From Mitsuaria sp. PDC51 (GTDB lineage: Bacteria > Pseudomonadota > Gammaproteobacteria > Burkholderiales > Burkholderiaceae_C), in the NCBI RefSeq assembly GCF_900113225.1, contig NZ_FOZE01000001.1, positions 806,001 through 870,000 on the forward strand: a DNA stretch of 64,000 bases, written 5' to 3'. Positions 53,814 through 62,261 of the stretch are shown here, piece after piece (position 1 is the stretch's first letter; each line of letters begins with the position of its first letter). Under the pieces are notes generated by a model. The model saw only the letters and a list, made by a program, of their open reading frames with translations. It was not told the origin of the DNA and did not search any database. A program made the position numbers and the translations under genes.

Positions 53814-53842
53814 CAAAAAAAAGCCCAGCATGAAGCTGGGCT
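53814..53842 (-). terminator. Rho-independent terminator of the phasin gene
   Basis: On the minus strand AGCCCAGC-TTCAT-GCTGGGCT is followed by eight T. It lies 70 nt after the phasin stop. Confidence 0.93.
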
Positions 53843-53913
53843 TGAAGGGCACTTGGGAAGCCAAGCTTCCTTGGGTACCGAGGAGACAACCGTTGCGGCA
53901 ACTCTCGGAACGC

Positions 53914-54471
53914 TCAGGCCGTGGCGCGCTTGGCGGTACGGGTGGCGTTCTGGGTGGCCTTCACCGCCGTGCTGGTCACGGCGTTGAAATTCGATTCAGC
54001 GATCTCGGAGGCCTGCTTGGCAGCCTTGTGCAGGCTTTCGTAAGCGTTGTTGGCCGCGGCGACCGCCGACTTCACCAAAGCAACAGCATTTTCCGTGCCA
54101 GCCGGGGCGTTCTTGGTCGCGTTGTCGACGACGGCGCCAAACTTGACCTGGGCGTCGGCGACTTGCGACTCGGCCAGCTTGACGAATTCCGACGAGGTCG
54201 ACGAGGCGATGTCGTACAGGTGACGGCTGTAGGCGACGGCCTTCTCGGCGGTCGGTTGCAGCAGCGAGGCCTGCAGGGCCCACAGTTCCTGCGGATCCTT
54301 GACCGTGATGGCCTGCTGGGCGGTTTCGGCGGCTTCGCCGAGCGCGGTCTTGGCGACCTGCAGGTTCAGCTCGACCAGCTTCTCGTAGCCTTCGAAGGCC
54401 TTGGCCGTCAGGCCGAACAGGGAAGCTTGCAGGTTCTTTTGTTGGTCGAGCACTTGGTCAGCGGTCAGCAT
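53914..54471 (-). CDS. Phasin family protein
   Basis: This 185-residue protein matches the Phasin_2 family: [57 protein letters not shown] and a basic Ala/Thr-rich C-terminus ([15 protein letters not shown]). Phasins coat polyhydroxyalkanoate granules and control their number and size. AGGAGA lies 7 nt before the ATG. It has a consensus promoter at 54562-54589 and its own terminator. Codon use is strongly biased, which agrees with high expression. Confidence 0.93.
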   Translation of the reverse strand: MLTADQVLDQQKNLQASLFGLTAKAFEGYEKLVELNLQVAKTALGEAAETAQQAITVKDPQELWALQASLLQPTAEKAVAYSRHLYDIASSTSSEFVKLAESQVADAQVKFGAVVDNATKNAPAGTENAVALVKSAVAAANNAYESLHKAAKQASEIAESNFNAVTSTAVKATQNATRTAKRATA

Positions 54472-54561
54472 GCGAGATCTCCTTTGAGAGTGATGTCAGC
54501 CAGGGGAAATGCGGCAGGCTGAGCGCCGTTGCTGACCTTTGTTGCGGTGCAGCATGAACTC

Positions 54562-54589
54562 AGTATAGGACCCTCGACGACGATTGCAA
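54562..54589 (-). promoter_or_regulatory. Sigma-70 promoter of the phasin gene
   Basis: On the minus strand TTGCAA (-35) and TATACT (-10) are 16 bp apart, about 95 nt before the ATG. The region just upstream is rich in TGC/GCA motifs, including TGCTTGCA over the -35 box, which would suit a PhaR-type repressor; that is an inference. Confidence 0.75.
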
Positions 54590-54670
54590 GCATTTTTTGT
54601 GCATCGCAGCAAAATCCGGGAAACCGGCCCCGGCGGCGCGGCACAGCGGGCTCTGCTAGCGTCCCGGACC

Positions 54671-55624
54671 ATGCTTGCCTTCCATTACGACCATTTGACG
54701 CTGGCCCTGCCGCCCGGGCATCGCTTCCCGCAGTCCAAGTACCAGATGCTGCGCGAGCGGGTGGAGCGCGAGCCCGGCGTGATGCGGCCGCGGGTGGCCG
54801 AGGCGGCCGGGATCGAGGCGCTGGCGCTGGTGCACACGCCGGACTACATCGACGCCGTGATGCACGGCACCCTGAGCGCGGCGGCGCAGCGCGAGATCGG
54901 CTTCCCCTGGGGGCCGGCGCTGCCGCGGCGCTCGCTGTGCTCGGTCGGGGCGACGATCGCGGCGGCCCGGGCCGCCCTGGAAGAGGGCGTGGCCGCCAGC
55001 CTGGCGGGCGGGACGCACCATGCGTATGCGGACAAGGGCAGCGGCTTCTGCGTCTTCAACGACGTGGCGGTGGCCGCGCGCCTGATGCAGGCGGAGTGGC
55101 ACCGCCGCCATCCGGGGCGCCCCGGCCTGCGGGTGCTGGTGGTGGACCTGGACGTCCACCAGGGCAACGGCACGGCCAGCATCTTTCAGGACGACGACAG
55201 CGTGTTCACCTTCTCCGTCCACGGGGAGAAGAACTTCCCCTTCCGCAAGGAGGCGAGCGACCTGGATGTCGGCCTGCCCGACGCCTGCGGGGACGCGGTC
55301 TACCTGGACGCGCTGCAGACCGCGCTGGCCGAGGTCTGGCGGCGCCTGGCCGACCGCCCGCCGGGGCTGGCCTTCTACCTGGCCGGCGCCGATCCGCACG
55401 AGGGCGACCGGCTCGGCCGCCTCAAGCTCAGCGCCGACGGGTTGCTGCGCCGCGACCGGATGGTGCTGGACGCGCTGGTCGAGCGCCGCATCCCGGTGGC
55501 GCTGAGCATGGCCGGCGGCTACGGCGAGGACCTGGCCGTGACCGTCGAGGTGCAGATGCGCACGCTGGGCGCGGCGGCGCAGGCCTGGGCGCGCTGGCGC
55601 GACAGTAGCCCGCGCGACACCTGA
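54671..55624 (+). CDS. Histone deacetylase family protein
   Basis: This 317-residue arginase-deacetylase-fold protein shows the zinc and catalytic blocks GGTHHAYADKGSGFCVFNDVAVA, VVDLDVHQGNGT, YLAGADPHEGDRLGR and MAGGYG. Bacterial members deacetylate small molecules or polyamines, or act in acetoin metabolism. ATG 54671 begins the fold; the open frame upstream is not coding. It is followed 29 bp later by the thioesterase gene, so they may be co-transcribed. Confidence 0.92.
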   Translation: MLAFHYDHLTLALPPGHRFPQSKYQMLRERVEREPGVMRPRVAEAAGIEALALVHTPDYIDAVMHGTLSAAAQREIGFPWGPALPRRSLCSVGATIAAARAALEEGVAASLAGGTHHAYADKGSGFCVFNDVAVAARLMQAEWHRRHPGRPGLRVLVVDLDVHQGNGTASIFQDDDSVFTFSVHGEKNFPFRKEASDLDVGLPDACGDAVYLDALQTALAEVWRRLADRPPGLAFYLAGADPHEGDRLGRLKLSADGLLRRDRMVLDALVERRIPVALSMAGGYGEDLAVTVEVQMRTLGAAAQAWARWRDSSPRDT

Positions 55625-55653
55625 CCCCGCGCGGCGGTGGAAGAATCGCCGCC

Positions 55654-56136
55654 ATGTCCTCCATGTCCGCCAACCACCCCGGCGCCTCCACGCCCGAGCC
55701 ACGCCCGGCCCCCGAGCCGCGCCAGGCCTTCGCCCGCTTCCAGCCGGTACCCACGCGCTGGATGGACAACGACGTCTACGGCCATCTGAACAACGTCGTC
55801 TACTACAGCCTGTTCGATACGGCGGTGAACCGCTACCTGATCGAGCAGGGCGCGCTGGACCTGCACCATGGCACCGTCATCGGCCTGGTCATCGAGACGC
55901 ACTGCAACTTCTTCGCCTCGCTGGCCTTCCCGCAACTCGTGGAAGCCGGCCTGCGGGTGACGAAGCGCGGTCGTTCCAGCGTCCGCTACGAGATCGGCCT
56001 GTTTGCCGAGGGCGAGCCGCTGTGCGCCGCGCGCGGGCACTTCGTCCACGTCTATGTCGACCGGGAGACGCGCCGCCCGGTGGACGCGCTGCCCGACACC
56101 TACCAGCAAGCGCTGCGAGCGCTGGAGATGCCATGA
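55654..56136 (+). CDS. Acyl-CoA thioesterase (hot-dog fold)
   Basis: This 160-residue protein has the 4-hydroxybenzoyl-CoA thioesterase-type motif RWMDNDVYGHLNNVVYYSLFDTAVNRYL, with the catalytic Asp in DNDVYGH. It hydrolyses acyl-CoA esters; the exact chain is unknown. A Pro-rich N-terminus (about 25 residues) precedes the fold. Its stop overlaps the nitroreductase start (ATGA). Confidence 0.9.
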   Translation: MSSMSANHPGASTPEPRPAPEPRQAFARFQPVPTRWMDNDVYGHLNNVVYYSLFDTAVNRYLIEQGALDLHHGTVIGLVIETHCNFFASLAFPQLVEAGLRVTKRGRSSVRYEIGLFAEGEPLCAARGHFVHVYVDRETRRPVDALPDTYQQALRALEMP

Positions 56137-56864
56137 CCCTGCCCGACCCGCTGCCCAATCCGTTCACGCCACCCACGCCCGAGCAATCCGCGGCGGTGGA
56201 CGCCGCCATCGTGACCCGCCACTCGATGCGCGCCTTCCTGCCCACGCCGGTGCCGCGCGCGCTGATCGAGGAACTGCTGGCCGTGGCGGCGCGGGCGCCC
56301 TCGGGCACCAACACCCAGCCCTGGCAGGTCCATGTGCTGACCGGTGGCGCGAAGGACCGGCTGGTGGCGCGCATCCAGTCGGTCTACGACGACCCGGAGG
56401 AACTGGCCACCCACAGCGAGGAGTACGCCTACTACCCGCGCGAGTGGGTCTCGCCCTACATTGATCGCCGCCGCAAGGTCGGCTGGGACCTGTACGGACT
56501 GCTGGGCATCACCAAGGGCGACAAGCTGCGCATGCATGAGCAACACGGCCGCAACTACCGCTTCTTCGACGCGCCGGTGGGCCTGATGTTCACCATCGAC
56601 CGGGTGATGCAGCAGGGCAGCTGGCTGGACTACGGGATGTTCCTGCAGAACATCATGGTGGCGGCGCGCGGCCGCGGCCTGCACACCTGCCCGCAGGCGG
56701 CCTTCACCCAGTTCCATCGCGTGATCGCCGAGGAGCTGGGCCTGGCGCCCCACCAGCAGGTGGTCTGCGGGATGTCGCTGGGCTACGCGGACCCGGCGGC
56801 GATCGAGAACACACTGGTCACCGAGCGCGATCCGGTGGCCGCTTTCACCCGCTTCCTCGAGTGA
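56133..56864 (+). CDS. Nitroreductase family protein
   Basis: This 243-residue FMN enzyme has RHSMRAFLPTPVPRALIEELLAVAARAPSGTNTQPW, the FMN phosphate-binding start of nitroreductases, and VCGMSLGYADPAAIENT near the end. It would reduce nitro or quinone-type compounds with NAD(P)H. It is coupled to the thioesterase gene by ATGA overlap. The physiological substrate is unknown. Confidence 0.9.
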   Translation: MTLPDPLPNPFTPPTPEQSAAVDAAIVTRHSMRAFLPTPVPRALIEELLAVAARAPSGTNTQPWQVHVLTGGAKDRLVARIQSVYDDPEELATHSEEYAYYPREWVSPYIDRRRKVGWDLYGLLGITKGDKLRMHEQHGRNYRFFDAPVGLMFTIDRVMQQGSWLDYGMFLQNIMVAARGRGLHTCPQAAFTQFHRVIAEELGLAPHQQVVCGMSLGYADPAAIENTLVTERDPVAAFTRFLE

Positions 56865-56955
56865 GGGACACGCGGACGCCGAGGTGGGCGATCCGCGTGC
56901 AGCCTCCCGGGACCCTCGGCCTACAGTTGGCGCTTTCCTGCACGGAGATGCGCCC

Positions 56956-57939
56956 ATGAGCAAGCCCAGCGTCCTGGTGGCCCGCAAGACCTTCGACGAC
57001 ATCGTCGACCGGCTGCGCCCTCACTTCGAGGTCGAGGCCAACGACAGCGACACGGGCTGGTCCCAGGACGAACTGATCCGCCGCCTGCAGGGCAAGGCCG
57101 GCGCGTACATCGCCGGCGGCGACCGGATCGACGCGAAGCTGCTCGACGCCTGCCCCCAACTGAAGGCCGTCTGCACGATGGCCGTGGGCTACAACAACAT
57201 CGACGTGGCCGCCTGCACCGCGCGCGGCGTGGTCGTGACCAACGCGCCGGACGTGCTGACCGAAACCACCGCGGACTTCGGCTTCGCGCTGATGATGGCG
57301 ACGGCGCGACGCATCACCGAGAGCGAACACTTCCTGCGTCGCGGCGAGTGGAAACAATGGTCGGTGACCATGTTCGCCGGCGCCGACGTGCATGGCGCGA
57401 CGCTGGGCGTGCTCGGCATGGGACGCATCGGCGCGGCGATCGCGCGGCGCGGGCACCTGGGCTTCGGCATGCCGGTGCTGTATCACAACCGCTCGCGCCT
57501 GCCGGCCGACCAGGAAGCACCGCTCGGTGCGCAGTGGGTCGAAAAGGACGAGCTGCTGCGACGCGCCGACCACCTGATCATCGTCGTGCCCTACAGCGCG
57601 TCGTCGCACCACCTGATCGGCGAGCGCGAGCTCCGCTTGATGAAGAAGACGGCGACGCTCACCAACATCGCGCGCGGTGGGGTCGTGGATGACGCGGCAC
57701 TGGCGGCGGAGCTCAAGGCCGGCACCATCGCCGCAGCTGGCCTGGACGTGTTCGAAGGGGAGCCGACCGTGCATCCCGACCTGCTCGCCTGCGAGAACGT
57801 GGTGCTCACCCCCCACATCGCCAGCGCCACCATCGCGACGCGGCGGGCGATGAGCAACCTCGCCGTCGACAACCTGATCGCAGCGCTCACGGGTGGGGTG
57901 CCGCCGACGGCGTTGAATCCGGAAGTGCTGCGGGGGTGA
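56956..57939 (+). CDS. D-2-hydroxyacid dehydrogenase (glyoxylate/hydroxypyruvate reductase type)
   Basis: This 327-residue protein has the NAD(P) motif VLGMGRIGAAIARR, the catalytic Arg in NIARGGVVDD, Glu in LDVFEGEP and His in LTPHIASAT. MAVGYNNIDVAACTARGVVVTNAP is the family substrate loop. It likely reduces glyoxylate and hydroxypyruvate. GGAG precedes ATG 56956 by 8 nt. It is followed by a long intergenic hairpin. Confidence 0.92.
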   Translation: MSKPSVLVARKTFDDIVDRLRPHFEVEANDSDTGWSQDELIRRLQGKAGAYIAGGDRIDAKLLDACPQLKAVCTMAVGYNNIDVAACTARGVVVTNAPDVLTETTADFGFALMMATARRITESEHFLRRGEWKQWSVTMFAGADVHGATLGVLGMGRIGAAIARRGHLGFGMPVLYHNRSRLPADQEAPLGAQWVEKDELLRRADHLIIVVPYSASSHHLIGERELRLMKKTATLTNIARGGVVDDAALAAELKAGTIAAAGLDVFEGEPTVHPDLLACENVVLTPHIASATIATRRAMSNLAVDNLIAALTGGVPPTALNPEVLRG

Positions 57940-57974
57940 GGGCGCCTACCTGCGATGGACGGCGCGCTGGCCGC

Positions 57975-58020
57975 CATGGCATGGGGCCGCAGGCGGCAAG
58001 CGCCTGAACCCCAAGCCATG
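57975..58020. repeat. Long composite hairpin after the hydroxyacid dehydrogenase gene
   Basis: CATGGC, TGGGG and CAGGCG (57975-57995) pair in order with CGCCTG, CCCCA and GCCATG (58001-58020) around GCAAG, giving 17 base pairs with small internal loops. There is no T tract. It may be a REP-like element or an mRNA 3' end structure. Confidence 0.6.
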
Positions 58021-58124
58021 CCGTCCCCCACCATCGGCGTCCTGCCACGGCTTGGGTGTGGCGGACTGCGTCGGCCGCAGGTGTGGCTTGCGGGAGGGGC
58101 GGCTGGCGCTGAGAGAATCGCTCG

Positions 58125-59591
58125 ATGACTTTCGTTGACCTGCTGCATCTCGCCCTCTCCGGGGTGATCGTGATCCTCCTCATCGCCGTCTGGCTGACGC
58201 TGCGACGACAGTCCGGCGCGGATCCGGCGGCGACCATGGGCCCGCTGCTGCAGCAGTCCGGGGAACGCCTGGAGCGCCTGGAGCGGGCGCTGCGCGATGA
58301 GCTGGGTCGCGTGAACACCGGCCTGCGCGAGGAAGTCGGCCGCGGGAACGCCGGCCTGCGTCAGGAGACGCTGACGACGCTGACCCAGTTCCAGCAGGCG
58401 CTGTTGACGCAGGGCGGCGATACGGCGCGCTCGCAGAACGAGCAGATCGACGCCTTCCGCGTGCAGCTGGCGCAGCTGCAGCAGTCGCTGGCGCAGCAGG
58501 CCGCGACCGCGCGCGAGGCGCAGGACGCCGCCGCCGCGCGCACGACCACGGTGCTGACCGAGCAGCTGCAGGCGCTGGCCCAGCGCAACGAGGCCGGCCT
58601 GGCGGAAACCCGTCGCACGGTGGAGGCCCGGCTGCAGTCGATCCAGCAGGACAACGAGAAGAAGCTCGAGCAGATGCGGGCGACCGTCGACGAGAAGCTG
58701 CACGCGACGCTGGAGCAGCGCCTGGGCGAGAGCTTCAAGCAGGTCGCCGAGCGGCTGGAGCAGGTCTACCGGGGCCTGGGCGAGATGCAGACGCTGGCGC
58801 GCGATGTGGGTTCGCTGAACCGGGTGCTGACCAACGTCAAGACGCGCGGGATCTTCGGCGAGGTGCAGCTCGCGGCGCTGCTGGAACAGGTGTTCACGCC
58901 GGAGCAGTACGCGGCCAACGTCGAGACGGTGCCGGGCAGCGGCGGGCGCGTCGAATTCGCGCTGAAGCTCCCCGGGCAGCGCGACGACGGCAAGCCGATC
59001 TGGCTGCCGATCGACGCCAAGTTCCCGCGCGAGGATTACGAGCGCCTGCTGGAGGCGCAGGAGCGCGCCGACGCGCCGGCGGCGGAACTGGCCGGCCGGG
59101 CGATCGAGACGCGGCTGCGGCTGGAAGCCAAGACCATCCGCGAGAAGTACCTCGGTCCGCCGCACACGACCGACTTCGCCCTGCTGTTCCTGCCCACCGA
59201 GGGCCTGTATGCCGAGGCGCTGCGTCGCCCCGGCCTGAGCGAGGCGCTGCAGCGCGAGCACAAGGTGATGCTGGTCGGCCCGACGACGCTGCTGGCGACG
59301 CTGTCCAGCCTGCAGATGGGCTTCCGCACGCTGGCGCTGGAGAAGCGCTCGGCCGAGGTGTGGGAGGTGCTGTCGGCGGTGAAGACGGAGTTCGGCAAGT
59401 TCGGCGACGTGCTGGCCAAGACGAAGAAGAAGCTCGAGGAAGCGAGCAACACGATCGATGCCGCCGAGGTCCGTACCCGCGCGATGACGCGCCGGCTCAA
59501 GACGGTCGAGGCGCTGCCCGAGGACCAGATGTCCCGCGTGCTGCAGCTCGGCGCCACGGACGCGCCCGACGAGGAAGGCGCCGCCGGATGA
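58125..59591 (+). CDS. rmuC: DNA recombination protein RmuC
   Basis: This 488-residue protein has an N-terminal membrane helix (about 5-23), a long Gln/Glu/Ala coiled coil (about 40-220) and a C-terminal nuclease-fold domain (about 225-430). The latter shows TRGIFGEVQLAALLEQVFTPEQY, PIDAKFPREDYERLLEA and GPTTLLATLSSLQMGFRTLALEKR. RmuC limits DNA inversions and structural instability. Its stop overlaps the MFS start (ATGA). Confidence 0.95.
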   Translation: MTFVDLLHLALSGVIVILLIAVWLTLRRQSGADPAATMGPLLQQSGERLERLERALRDELGRVNTGLREEVGRGNAGLRQETLTTLTQFQQALLTQGGDTARSQNEQIDAFRVQLAQLQQSLAQQAATAREAQDAAAARTTTVLTEQLQALAQRNEAGLAETRRTVEARLQSIQQDNEKKLEQMRATVDEKLHATLEQRLGESFKQVAERLEQVYRGLGEMQTLARDVGSLNRVLTNVKTRGIFGEVQLAALLEQVFTPEQYAANVETVPGSGGRVEFALKLPGQRDDGKPIWLPIDAKFPREDYERLLEAQERADAPAAELAGRAIETRLRLEAKTIREKYLGPPHTTDFALLFLPTEGLYAEALRRPGLSEALQREHKVMLVGPTTLLATLSSLQMGFRTLALEKRSAEVWEVLSAVKTEFGKFGDVLAKTKKKLEEASNTIDAAEVRTRAMTRRLKTVEALPEDQMSRVLQLGATDAPDEEGAAG

Positions 59592-60853
59592 GCGACCGGC
59601 CCGGCTCGACGCCCCCGCGTGCGCCCGGGCCCGCGCCTGTCGGCACGAACGCCGACGCGATCGGTATCCCGCAGCCGCCGGTGGCGGGATACACCGGCCT
59701 GAGCGTCGGCTTCGCGGCGGTGATCGCCTCGCTGGTGGCGGTGCATGCGTGCATGGCCACGACGCGGGTCGCGGCGACGCTGTGGGTGCTGCACCAGGGC
59801 TACGGCGGTGGTTTCGTCGGCGTGCTGCTGAGCCTGTTCGCGGTCGCACCGCTGGGGCTGTCGATGTGGGCCGGCCGGCTGGCCGACCGCCACGGCTTCC
59901 ATCGGCCGGTCGGCATCGGCGTGGCGATGGCCTTCGCCGGCGCGGTGCTGGCGCTGGCCGCGCAGCTGCTGGGCTGGTTGTGGCTGCTGGCGCTGGGCTG
60001 CCTGCTCTGTGGCGGCGCGGTCGCCGTCTCCGCGGTCGCGATCCAGCGCGAGGCTGGCCTGATGGCCCGCGATGCCTCGCAGCTCAAGCGCGTGTTCAGT
60101 TGGGTGGCGCTGGGGCCGGCGCTGTCCAACGCGCTGGCGCCGGTGATCACCGGCATCGTCATCGACCTGGCGGGCTTCAGCGCCGCGCTGGTGCTGTCGA
60201 CCCTGCTGCCGCTGGCGGCCTGGGCGGTGGCGCTGCGCGTGCCGCGGCAGGCCCCGGCGCCGCTGGCGACCGGCGCCAAGCCGCGACCCGCCTGGGACCT
60301 GCTGAAGGACCCCGGCCTGCGCAACCTGCTGATCGTGAACGTCGCGATGTCCTCGTGCTGGGATGCCCACAGCTTCGTCGTCCCGGTCGTCGGCCACGCG
60401 AAGGGCTTGTCGGCCTCGAGCATCGGCCTGGTGCTGGGCAGCTTCGCCGCCGCGGCGACGCTGGTCCGTCTGGCCATCGTGCGCTGGGCCCATCACATCG
60501 ACGAGGTCAAGGCGCTGCGCGCGGCGATGGCCATCGCCACCGTGACGCTGATCGTCTATGCCTGGCTGCCCGGCACGCTGGGGCTGATGGCGGGCTCGGC
60601 GGTGCTGGGGCTGGCGCTTGGCGCGGTGCAGCCGATGGTGCTGGCCACGATGCACCAGGTCACGCCGCCGGACCGACACGGCCAGGCGCTGGGGCTGCGA
60701 ATGCTGGCGTCCAACGGCGCGACGGTGGCGATGCCGCTGGGCTTCGGCGCGCTGGCCGCGATCAGCGTCGCGGCGGCGCCGCTGTGGCTGATGGCCTCGG
60801 TGCTGGTGGGTGCGCAGTTCGCCGCCAGAGAGATGGGCCGCTCGACGCGCTGA
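59588..60853 (+). CDS. MFS transporter
   Basis: This 421-residue protein has about 12 hydrophobic helices and the loop-2 motif GRLADRHGFHRPVG. A Pro-rich cytoplasmic N-terminus (about 30 residues) precedes helix 1. Substrate specificity is not evident. ATG 59588 overlaps the rmuC stop, so the gene is co-transcribed with rmuC, although no functional link is known. Confidence 0.87.
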   Translation: MSDRPGSTPPRAPGPAPVGTNADAIGIPQPPVAGYTGLSVGFAAVIASLVAVHACMATTRVAATLWVLHQGYGGGFVGVLLSLFAVAPLGLSMWAGRLADRHGFHRPVGIGVAMAFAGAVLALAAQLLGWLWLLALGCLLCGGAVAVSAVAIQREAGLMARDASQLKRVFSWVALGPALSNALAPVITGIVIDLAGFSAALVLSTLLPLAAWAVALRVPRQAPAPLATGAKPRPAWDLLKDPGLRNLLIVNVAMSSCWDAHSFVVPVVGHAKGLSASSIGLVLGSFAAAATLVRLAIVRWAHHIDEVKALRAAMAIATVTLIVYAWLPGTLGLMAGSAVLGLALGAVQPMVLATMHQVTPPDRHGQALGLRMLASNGATVAMPLGFGALAAISVAAAPLWLMASVLVGAQFAAREMGRSTR

Positions 60854-61020
60854 CGCAAGAGCGGTGTTGGCTGATTCCCTCTCCCGCTGACGGGAGAGCG
60901 AGGGTGCGCGCAAAAGCGGCGTTGACTGAACGCCTCTCCCGCTGGCGGTAGAGGGCTGGCGTGCGCAAGAGCAGCGTTGGCCGAAGGATTCCCTCTCCCG
61001 CTTGCGGGAGAGGGTAGGGT
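60854..61020. repeat. Three tandem REP-like units of about 55 nt
   Basis: Units begin with CGCAAGAGC or CGCAAAAGC at 60854, 60909 and 60964, exactly 55 nt apart. Each holds a hairpin built from CCCTCTCCCGC and GCGGGAGAGGG (the second one decayed). The third is followed by TAGGGTGAGG. They sit between convergent genes, the usual place for REP elements. Confidence 0.8.
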
Positions 61021-61060
61021 GAGGGCCAGCGGCCGACGCAGTGCGCCCGCTTCGTTTGCC

Positions 61061-61080
61061 GTCCCGCTCGCAAGCGGGAC
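61061..61080. repeat. Short hairpin at the end of the REP-like region
   Basis: GTCCCGCT and AGCGGGAC pair around CGCA. It lies 9 bp from the stop of the minus-strand gene and may form its transcript end. Confidence 0.6.
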
Positions 61081-61088
61081 AGGCACCC

Positions 61089-62048
61089 TCACTCGCCCGG
61101 CGCCATCGCAACCTGCCGGCGCGCCTCCTTGTGCTTCATCGCCACATACTCCTCGAGCGACTGCTCATGCAGCTGGCGCGCATAGCGCTCAGTCGCCGCG
61201 AACCAATCGCGCAGGCGCCGGTCCAGCCGCTGGTCGGCGGGCGTGGACAGGGTGTCCAGATAGGACTCGATCGCGAGGAAATAGCGCATCGTGTTGCGTT
61301 CCGCGATGCCCTGGATCCCGCCGACGTAGCGCGGCTGACCATCTTCCTCGCGGCCGACCACGGTGAAGCCGACCTTGTCGCGGCCCGAGGTCGCCAGATA
61401 GGCGTTCGTCGCCACCCGCGCGGCGAAGTTGTTCATGTAGGCATACCGCAGCCGCACGAAGCTGCGCCTGGCGTCCAGCGGCACCGCTTCCAGCGTGAGC
61501 CGATAGTGGCTGGTCCCCATCGGTCCCTTGTTCGCGCTCATCTCGACGAGCAGGTACTGCGGCTGCGCCGCCAGCACCTGGAAGCGGAAGTCGAGCGCAT
61601 AGGCATCCTCGATCGGCTGGTCGAACTTGCGACCGATCGCCATGTGCAGCGTCGCGCCGGGTGCGGCGTCGTCCTCGACCGCGCAGCGCTTGACGTTGGC
61701 CGGCAGCGTGAGCACATCGCACCACGCCCCGGCGTCGCGCAGCGCGCCGGCCAGCGTCGCGAAGTTGTGCTGGACGACGGCATGCATCTCGCCGGTCGGC
61801 CGTTCGGTGTCGTTCACCGAGCTCAGGACGATCGGCCGCTGGAAGGGACTGCGCGCCAACTGCGGCGCGAGCTGCTCGTACTGGGCACGCAGGCCCGCGC
61901 CTTGCTGCGCCGAGACCTCCGTCGCGAGCAGCAGCAGCCCCAGCAGCAGCGCCGCATGGGACAGCCAGAACATCACGCCGTGATGGCCGGGGCCGTGGCG
62001 ACCGTGCCTCGGACGCCCGGCATGGAAGAGGGACGGGAGGGAACGCAT
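61089..62048 (-). CDS. Exported protein of unknown function
   Basis: From ATG 62048 the protein has 319 residues. It has a His/Arg-rich N-terminus, a signal helix (MFWLSHAALLLGLLLLATEVSAQ, cut near residue 48) and a soluble domain with a Cys pair (GAWCDVLTL, VKRCAVED). The tail is helical and basic-acidic (EYVAMKHKEARRQ). GGAG lies 6 nt before this ATG, preferred over one at 62060. The domain recalls START/polyketide-cyclase-like exported proteins, but no family is certain. It is divergent from the CHASE2 sensor gene. Confidence 0.7.
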   Translation of the reverse strand: MRSLPSLFHAGRPRHGRHGPGHHGVMFWLSHAALLLGLLLLATEVSAQQGAGLRAQYEQLAPQLARSPFQRPIVLSSVNDTERPTGEMHAVVQHNFATLAGALRDAGAWCDVLTLPANVKRCAVEDDAAPGATLHMAIGRKFDQPIEDAYALDFRFQVLAAQPQYLLVEMSANKGPMGTSHYRLTLEAVPLDARRSFVRLRYAYMNNFAARVATNAYLATSGRDKVGFTVVGREEDGQPRYVGGIQGIAERNTMRYFLAIESYLDTLSTPADQRLDRRLRDWFAATERYARQLHEQSLEEYVAMKHKEARRQVAMAPGE

Positions 62049-62261
62049 GGCGAACTCCATCGCTCGACCGAAGGGTCGTTGATCCACCTTAAGGGCGGGG
62101 CGGGGGGCGGTCTGTCGGACAAGGCCGCATCGCGTCGTCGGGCCGGCGCGCCCCGCGCACACGGTGTTGGGAAGCCGGGGGCCTTCGCCTAGGATGCGGC
62201 GCGGCGATGATGAGGGCGGGGCAATGAAGCCGCCCACGGGCGCGCCATGAAGCGAGGGACG

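Noticed and set aside
60854-61020. CRISPR-like or coding repeats
   Set aside because: Units are hairpin-forming and diverged without unique spacers; REP-like elements fit better.
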